NCBI GenBank assembly: GCA_949987565.1
Contig: OX465112.1
Location: 13,152,580 to 13,216,579 of the forward strand
Direction: 5' to 3'
Source: Luidia sarsii
Lineage: Eukaryota > Echinodermata > Asteroidea > Paxillosida > Luidiidae
Length of the DNA: 64,000 nucleotides
Both the position numbers and the translations under genes were made by a program. The notes under the pieces were generated by a model. It saw nothing but the letters and a program-made list of their open reading frames with translations. It searched no databases and was not told the origin of the DNA. This document shows, piece by piece, positions 57,990-64,000 of this stretch (positions are counted from its first letter, which is position 1; every line of letters starts with the position of its first letter).

Positions 57990-58103
57990 GTGGTAAAAAG
58001 AACTTTTAATTTCAGAAGGGCCAGAGCATGGAATGATTTACCGCAACTTATGAAATCGTCGAATAATTAATCAAGTTTGAATAGCTTTGTTAAGCAAAAG
58101 TAA
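57990..58103 (+). pseudogene. LINE reverse transcriptase C-terminal fragment (second family)
   Basis: The plus strand reads KRTFNFRRARAWNDLPQLMK, SSNN, a TAA, then SSLNSFVKQK and TAA. This is the pattern RTF.F..AR.WN.LP...RNS.S...FK..L of CR1/L2-like ORF2 ends. One internal stop makes it a pseudogene. It differs in sequence from the SHRR-type copies elsewhere in the window, so a second LINE family is present. Confidence 0.65.
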
Positions 58104-58149
58104 TATGCAAAACGTGTGGCAAACTGCACTGTTTAAAATGCCCAGAAGG

Positions 58150-58225
58150 CGAATATCAAAATTTGGAGGGCTTGACGTTTCGATCCCAGTAGGAGCCTTT
58201 GAGAAAGGTCCTTCTATAGGATGCA
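58150..58225 (-). mobile_element. Type A motif, left arm
   Basis: AAATTTGGAGGGCTTGACGT then TTCGATCCCAGTAGGAGCCT and TTTGAGAAAGGTCCTTCTAT. Parts of both arms are present, close together and mutated. Confidence 0.5.
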
Positions 58226-59211
58226 GTTTTCTTTGCAAATTTTATCCCAATTTTTTTCTTCAGAATTACGACCGTCTTAAAATCGTCTGGAGGACCCGGG
58301 AGCTCCTAAGGCACCAACGCCTATACTTGAAGGTCGGAAACAAAATACTCGAGTCCCTCAGCAGAAGCTGTATACAGAGGAAAGAGCAAAGTTAACGGTA
58401 TAGGCATGGTCGCACCGAGAGTCAGCGAGTCCAAGAGGGGAGGGTATAGATATACCGGTACCTTCCTATATACCGCCTGATGTCTCGATGGAGATGATAT
58501 AGGGATGAGAGACACGGTCGCCCCCCCCCCCCCTCAACAAAACAACTGACAGCCAATTAAAGAACTGAATGGCGGCAAGAGAGCGCGGCCGGACAATGGC
58601 CAGTCGAGATTGTCTCGGGACCCGTCTCTGCTCTGGACGCGCTGACCAGAAACTTCGGCCAAGGATCTCTTGTCTGTTTGAAACAAGTGGATGTGTGTGG
58701 GGTAGGCTGGGGTGGTGGGGAGGGTGCATGCATCAACCGCGCAAACTCTTCGTCAACCTTCCCCCCCCCTTCCCCTCCTCCTCCTTCTCCCACTGCTCCC
58801 TCATCTTTGATTCCCTACCGGACCAGACGCCGTGTCTGTCTCCTGCCGTGGGGGTCTAGGGGAGCCTTTTGTCGGCCGATGATGAGACTAATGATGCGGT
58901 GAAAAGACGGCGATCAGCGGGAACAATGGTGCCGGAGACTCTCCGTCTATCGGGCCGCTGTCCGGTGTCTGCCGGACTCCTCCCCCGCACCCTTACCCCT
59001 CTCTGCAGACCCCCATTCAGGGTCGATAGCCCCAGCCCTCCCCGCTCTTTACGGGCACAGTGGGTGGAGGGGTGAGGTTGGGATTTGTGGGGGGGGGGGG
59101 TGTTCACCCAAAGAACCAGTTGCTCATTTTAGTAATAGTCAGGCACCGCCCTCTCTTTTGGCTGAGCTAAAAATGAGCTTAAGGGTGATTTTCAGTTGGA
59201 GGGAGTGTGGG
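58226..59211. other. Non-coding stretch
   Basis: C-run at 58520 and G-run at 59090. No gene recognised. Confidence 0.4.
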
Positions 59212-59850
59212 ATAGAGAGAGGGAAAGACAGGTAGAGAGAAAAAGAGAGAGAGAGAGAGGAGAGAGAGAAATATAGGTAGGAGAGATGCAGGTAGAGAGA
59301 AAAAGAGAGACGGTAGAGAGAGAGAGAGATGCAGGAAGAGAGAGAAAAAGAGAGCCGGTAGAGAGAGAGAACTATAGAGGAGAGACAGACAAACACAGAG
59401 AGAGAGGAGAGATGCAGGTAGAGAGAAAACGAGAGGTGGTAGAGAGAGAGAGGGAGAAGAGAGAAAGACAGAGAGAGAAGAGAGGCAGGTAGAGTGAGAG
59501 AGGATATAAAGAAAGAAAGAAAGACAGGTAGAGAGAGAGAGAAGAGAGAGAGGAGAGAGAAAGACAGAGAGAGGAGAGGGACAGGTAGATAGAGAAAGAG
59601 AGACGGGTTTAAATCGAGAGGGAGAGGAGAGAGAGAAAGACAGGTACAGAGAGAGGACGGAGAGACATGCATAGCGAGAAAGAGAGACAGGTAGAAAGAG
59701 AGAGGAGAGAGACATGCATAGCGAGAAAGAGAGACAGGTAGAAAGAGAGAGGAGAGAGACAGATAGAGGGGGAGAGTGCGAGAAAGACATTCAGAGGCAG
59801 AGACAGACAGACAGAGGAAGAGATAAATTGAGGAAGAGGAGGGGGGAAGG
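59212..59850. repeat. (GA)n-rich tract with GACAGGTAGA units
   Basis: The words GAAAGACAGGTAGAGAGA and GAGATGCAGGTAGAGAGAAA recur. A 55-bp segment (GACATGCATAGCGAGAAAGA onward) is directly repeated at 59664 and 59711. Confidence 0.9.
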
Positions 59851-60262
59851 CGGGACAGTTCGTCTCCACCCCTCTGGTCTTCGTCTATCCCTTGTCAACC
59901 CAACCCCTTTGCCACCCCAGTAGCTGTTCAGCCCACAACAATACGGACCCAACTCATCAGGCTTGATTATCTGCTCAAGCGATTAGCGGTAATAGCTTGC
60001 CTATAAATCAATACAACCCCAACTCCCGCCCCATTAATAACCGTATAAGAGGTCGTCTCTCCCCTTCCCCCTCCCCTCCCCCTCCCCTCAGACAAAAAGA
60101 GAAAAACGGAAAAATAAACACTGGCCAGAATCCCCCCAAGTGGAGACACAATTATAAACAAGGAGGGATTAGGGCTGCCTGCTTACTGCCGAAAGTGGAT
60201 ACCGAAAACGAGAACCGAAAACTCAGTTTACAGTCATCATTTCGGAACGCGAAGATAGTTTT
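59851..60262. other. Non-coding stretch
   Basis: Mixed DNA between the GA tract and the split palindrome. Nothing recognised. Confidence 0.4.
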
Positions 60263-60327
60263 CAAAAGTTAGAGGGCCTGACGTGTCGATCCTAGCAGGT
60301 AGAAACTGGAGAGAGAAATAGAGAGAG

Positions 60328-60377
<50 letters not shown>

Positions 60378-60508
60378 AGAGAGAGAGAGAAATAGAGAGA
60401 GATAGATATAATAGAGAGAGAAAGGTAGAGAGAGGGGAGAGGAGAGAGACAGTCACGTAGATGGAGAGAGAGACAGGTAGAGAGATACTCTCTCTCTCCC
60501 TTCCTCTC

Positions 60509-60557
<49 letters not shown>

Positions 60558-60589
60558 ATCTCTCTCTCTCCCCCCTCTCTCTCTCCCTC

Positions 60590-60623
<34 letters not shown>

Positions 60624-60624
60624 C

Positions 60625-60656
<32 letters not shown>

Positions 60657-60708
60657 AAGAGAGAAAGAAAGGTCCTGCTATAGGATCGAAACGTCAGACC
60701 CTCTAACT
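60263..60708. mobile_element. Type A palindrome split by a GA/CT microsatellite
   Basis: The left arm (AGTTAGAGGGCCTGACGTGT, CGATCCTAGCAGG; 60267-60299) and right arm (GGTCCTGCTATAGGATCGAA, ACGTCAGACCCTCTAAC; 60671-60708) are inverted copies. The intervening 370 bp is (GA)n-(CT)n-(GA)n. The family tail (TATAGTCAGTGTTCAGTTTG) lies at 60734. The right arm has an extra AT in the hairpin loop. Confidence 0.65.
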
Positions 60709-60712
60709 GTTT

Positions 60713-62574
60713 ACATTGATGTATTGCAGGTCATTATAGTCAGTGTTCAGTTTGCAACCGTTTCTTGTATTTACTTCGGATTCATTTTCAGTTTGTTGTC
60801 CCGGTCTTTGCGATCGAAAAAAAAATCATCCAATTTATATTTATACATTATATTTATATATTTTCATAAAATACGAATGATCTTTGATGATTTTTTTTAA
60901 AAATCTGGGTAGGGACCGGGGGTTAGGTCCACACTAATATCCGATACGAAGTCACCTACACTACATAGGACAATTTATGATAGGCCTATATATAGGCTAA
61001 TACAAAATACAACGCCCCCATTCAGAAAAGCGACGAAAAACTCCCCGGCAATCTATCATACAACCATCATCAATTCGGCGAGTCTGGTTTTTTTTTTCTT
61101 CTCTCCAAGCGAACTATAATGTACCCTCCTAAATATGATCTCAATAGGCTACATGATGTATGACATAACCCGAACAATGAGAGTCGCCAGAAGACCACTT
61201 TTCTTGTTCCTTCCCCTGAAAAAAAGGGGGGGCAGTTATGGATTGGTGGAGGAGAGAAAGAGAAGGGAGGAGGAAAAATGATGGCCGCTTGATTCGCTGT
61301 TAGTTTTCCTCGGCGATTGTCATGTTTTTTTCCCCTTCTATTCATCCCAATTGTTCGTGTTCGTTTAAATTCTATTTTGCCCAGCCCCGGGCGTGTACAC
61401 AGTGGACGGCTCGAGGGGCGGATGACGGGCCCGCATAGGCCTATTAGAAAGAGGGGGTATGTTTTTAGGCTCATTCCATAATCCTATTGCTCATTCTTTG
61501 AGCTCATTGGCTCTGCCACTTGTTCCTGTTGGTCCGTGCGTCCCATCATTCCATTCTTACCTCCCCACTCCCTCCTCCTCTCCCCCCCCCCTCTCTCTCT
61601 CTCCTCCTCCTCCTCATCCTCCTCCTCCCCACCGTCATTCATCCCCCATTGGTGGAGGCATCTTTATCGTGGAGTTATTATTGGGCTCGGTCGACGGCGC
61701 CAGTGGGGCGTGAGTCGTCCCGGATGACTGCCTCCCGGTTTTTTTGTTGTTATGTGGAGTAGGTGACATCATCCTCACCACAGGCTACGAATCAGACCGG
61801 TCCACCAACCCCCCCCCCCACCCCACCTCCCCACCGTCTCTGTCATCTCCTCTCCCATGACACCCCACCTTCAAACCCACCAACCACCCCTTCCCCCACC
61901 GACTAACGACACGAATCTCGCGTGCAACGTCACTTCGTCCCAACCCTCTCCCTCCCTCGTGTTCATTTTTTTTTTTAAATAGAAACCTAAATCCGATCTT
62001 TTTTCTTTTTTTAAATCGTCAATGAGACGTCGACTCTCATGCGATACAGGGCGGTGATTTCGGATGCGTCACCCTAGTCACTGTATAATATTCCTCAACC
62101 TCCCCCCCCCCCTCCTCATCATTGCCTTTTGCAGCATCGCTGTCCGTGTCTCTTTACTGTCAGTCCGCCTGTCGTCTGATTCGTCCAGCCGGTGTCTGTC
62201 TCGCACCGCCCACCCTGCAACCCGTCCCCTGCCCGGCCTGTCTATAGTATGCCTTCGCCTCATCCGCGCCGGCGAACGAACAGCGCCCCAAAAGCTCTCC
62301 CGGACTCCCATCGCGCAGAGCACGGTGGAGTTACAAAGCAAGTACGGCGTTGAGGACACACGCGCGCGCTCGCTCGCTCATCCCCCGTGCACGTCATCGC
62401 CAAACGCCGCCTTCGCTCGTTGCACCGGACAGCCTTCCAATCAAACGGTGCACGCACGTACGTCTGCGTCTTGTTAGATAAGCGATACTTGAGCAGCGGG
62501 AACTGCACTGAGTCACAAAACGCTGGTGTTTACATCAATCGCCCGCTCCCGGTCGCTGTCCACGCGAGTTTTTT
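60713..62574. other. Gene-proximal upstream region without recognised genes
   Basis: It contains two TAGGCCTA palindromes (60981, 61436), several C-runs (about 61580, 61810, 62103) and a CpG-rich part near 62200-62480. ORFs here are short and mostly low complexity. Being the nearest upstream DNA to the homeobox-type exon, it is where a promoter would be sought, but no specific element can be named. Confidence 0.5.
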
Positions 62575-62824
62575 GTTTTTTTTGTTTAGGGGGGATTCTG
62601 GAATCGACTCACTGCTGTTTTGAAAGTGTCTCGCCGGAGGAGATTTTAAGAGACATTCGTCTGGACTGATCTTTCCTCCTCCAACGGTGGAGTTGGGGAG
62701 TGAGCACACCGAGCTGTGTGCCCCTCGGAGTGACCGAATACAAGAAGGCGGACGGTCTCTCTGCTTCTGTCCTATACCTTTGCTATACGAGACTTGCCTC
62801 CCCCCCCCCTCCCCCGACGACATC
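62575..62824 (+). promoter_or_regulatory. Probable 5' leader of the homeobox-type gene, with a candidate 3' splice acceptor
   Basis: A long T-rich tract at 62569-62587 ends in TTTAG (AG at 62588-62589). This is a good 3' splice-site shape and suggests that an upstream non-coding exon may join at 62590. Between it and the ATG the coding frame is closed by TGA at 62621, so the leader does not extend the protein. No TATA box was recognised. A leader transcribed without this intron is equally possible. Confidence 0.3.
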
Positions 62825-63206
62825 ATGATGGAGCGACGCGTCACCGGCTCGGCCTGCCGCCCGTTCAGCATCGAGAGCATCCTGGCCTCCTCCTCCTCCC
62901 CGTCCCCGACCAAGTCGACCGGGGACGATGCCCCCTCCTCCGGCCCCGCCGCCGCCGCCGCCGCCGCCGTCACCGCCACCGCCAACGCCGTGGTGCTCTC
63001 CGAGGCCGCGGCCCGCGGCCTGCCGCCGACGCCCCACCCGCTCCGCTGGCCGGTCGAGCGGGCGCACGGCGAGGAGAGGCCGACCGGGCCGGAGTTCGAG
63101 GCCGCCCGCCGGGACTACCACCTGGCCGCGGCGGCGCCCCACTTCACGCCCGGATCCTGGTACCCGTGGCTTCACGCCAACGCCTACCTGCACTACGCCT
63201 ACGAAA
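62825..63206 (+). CDS. First coding exon of a probable ANTP/NKL-class homeobox gene (Emx/Not group); partial
   Basis: The exon encodes 127 full codons plus one base (phase-1 intron) and ends at a perfect GTAAGT donor at 63207. The start is the ATG at 62825. It is followed at once by a second ATG (62828) with A at -3 and G at +4; the frame has a TGA at 62621 and no ATG between. Residues 14-21 read FSIESILA, an Engrailed-homology-1 (Groucho/TLE-binding) type motif next to the N terminus. A seven-Ala run lies at 42-48 and the exon is GC-rich. It ends with WYPWLHANAYLHYAYE (112-127), resembling the YPWL motif that precedes the homeodomain in Emx proteins and the PW...AYL segment I recall from Not proteins. 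The expected role is a nuclear, sequence-specific transcriptional repressor. The homeodomain itself must lie in a later exon outside the window, so the class is inferred. Other eh1-bearing factors (Hesx, Gbx, Fox, Fez) remain possible. Confidence 0.75.
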
Positions 63207-64000
63207 GTAAGTCACCACTTCTCAATTTCAATCCCACAATGAAATAATTCTCCTGAAAGTCATGTCACACACTCACACACGGGAATTTCGAAACAGAGGC
63301 GATGTTTTCAAAGTTGCACTTCTGTCACCCCAAAGATTTGTTGCTGGATGTTTTTGAATATTCCCCAAAAGAAATACCGAATCGTGAAGATTATGCCGTT
63401 CTTAAAATATCGCCTTGAAATTATCTTTTCCTTAATTTGTCCCCGTTTTATGGCAAAGAAAACACGACGACAGCATCATTAAACCGAAAATTAGTTGTGA
63501 GACAAACCTTTAATTACGCTCAGTCTTAAAAGTTTTACCATTTTCCAAATATGAAGGAACACAGGTTGCATGACGAGCTGTCATTTTCGAGGATATTGTT
63601 CTTGGAGTCTGTTCTGTCGAGTATCGAAAACCGAAGCCCTAACGACGCATACTATATCCTTGTAATGAATAGCTTCGTGTATTTCATCATGTGTACCCGA
63701 TGACGAAATAAGCTGAATCAATAGCCTGCACTTAGAAATGCCTCATCTTGTCTATGTGCTAAATGTCAGACAAAATCCGGAACTCTCGTGATCGTCATTT
63801 GCCCGCTTGTACAATGGATGCTTGAAATCTTCAAAAGACCGCGATACACTCAATCATCTACTAGCTCGTCTCTGTACCATTTCACCTAGACAAGACGCCC
63901 TATCTGATTAGAAATAGATTCATTTGAAATTGATTGGAATATGTCCGTATATCGTTAGGGGGGTTTCTGCCGAGCTGGGTAATTGACAGGAAGCAAGGAA
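63207..64000 (+). other. Start of intron 1 of the homeobox-type gene
   Basis: It begins with the donor GTAAGT directly after the exon. The remainder is AT-richer than the exon, has no long open frame, and I see no homeodomain-like reading and no recognisable repeat. It runs off the window end, so the intron is at least 794 bp. Confidence 0.7.

Noticed and set aside
62687..62824. Extension of the homeobox-type protein to an upstream GTG at 62687
   Set aside because: GTG is not a normal eukaryotic start. The first ATG of the frame is at 62825 and an in-frame TGA lies at 62621.
62783..63210. Antisense and alternate-frame ORFs over the homeobox-type exon
   Set aside because: Gly/Arg-rich or Pro/Arg-rich shadows caused by GC-rich third positions. 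Only the 62825 frame has the eh1 and YPWL-like motifs and ends at a donor site.

Overview
This is about 64 kb of nuclear DNA from an animal, most likely a marine invertebrate. I can support only one host-gene piece: the first coding exon of a probable homeobox transcription-factor gene at 62825-63206 (+), followed by a perfect GTAAGT splice donor and about 0.8 kb of its first intron. The other 62 kb is upstream or intergenic DNA made of repeats and mobile-element relics. There is no bacterial-style gene packing, no operon, no rRNA, no CRISPR array, and one assembly gap of exactly 200 N (48267-48466). The palindrome TAGGCCTA occurs eight times where about one is expected. From memory this is a flavour of some echinoderm and hemichordate DNA; together with Penelope-like relics and an Emx/Not-type exon it makes a deuterostome (ambulacrarian or cephalochordate) my best guess, at low confidence.

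Layout. 1-25 kb: very large (GA)n/(CT)n tracts on alternating strands, hexanucleotide minisatellites, and several small inverted-repeat DNA elements. 25.2-29.2 kb: two tandem copies of a block that carries a 44-bp satellite, a 17-bp satellite and a MITE. The blocks differ in length by exactly the difference in satellite copy number. 29.2-37 kb: a tRNA-like fragment, a 20-bp minisatellite, Penelope-like palindromes, a tRNA-derived SINE and an AAC-rich trinucleotide array. 38-44.4 kb: non-LTR retrotransposon 3' ends and a nest of GGGTGCAGCACAC-ended elements inside a diverged segmental duplication. 44.7-54.7 kb: further reverse-transcriptase C-terminal relics and CT tracts. 56-60.7 kb: more SINE, LINE and Penelope-like remnants, including a 235-bp palindrome. 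61-64 kb: the promoter-proximal region, exon 1 and part of intron 1 of the homeobox gene.

How the parts relate. The repeats fall into recurring families: (a) short motifs with a strong hairpin followed by GAAAC-GTC, resembling the small hammerhead ribozymes of Penelope-like elements, often arranged as head-to-head palindromes; (b) MITE families with clear terminal inverted repeats, one copy of which is flipped relative to its colinear flanks; (c) LINE 3' fragments with the recognisable C-terminal pattern SHRR / RYQNSF.PRT..LWNSLP. Nearly all long open frames in the window are translations of simple repeats and are not genes. Family names, TIRs and splice sites come from reading by eye; no database search was possible.
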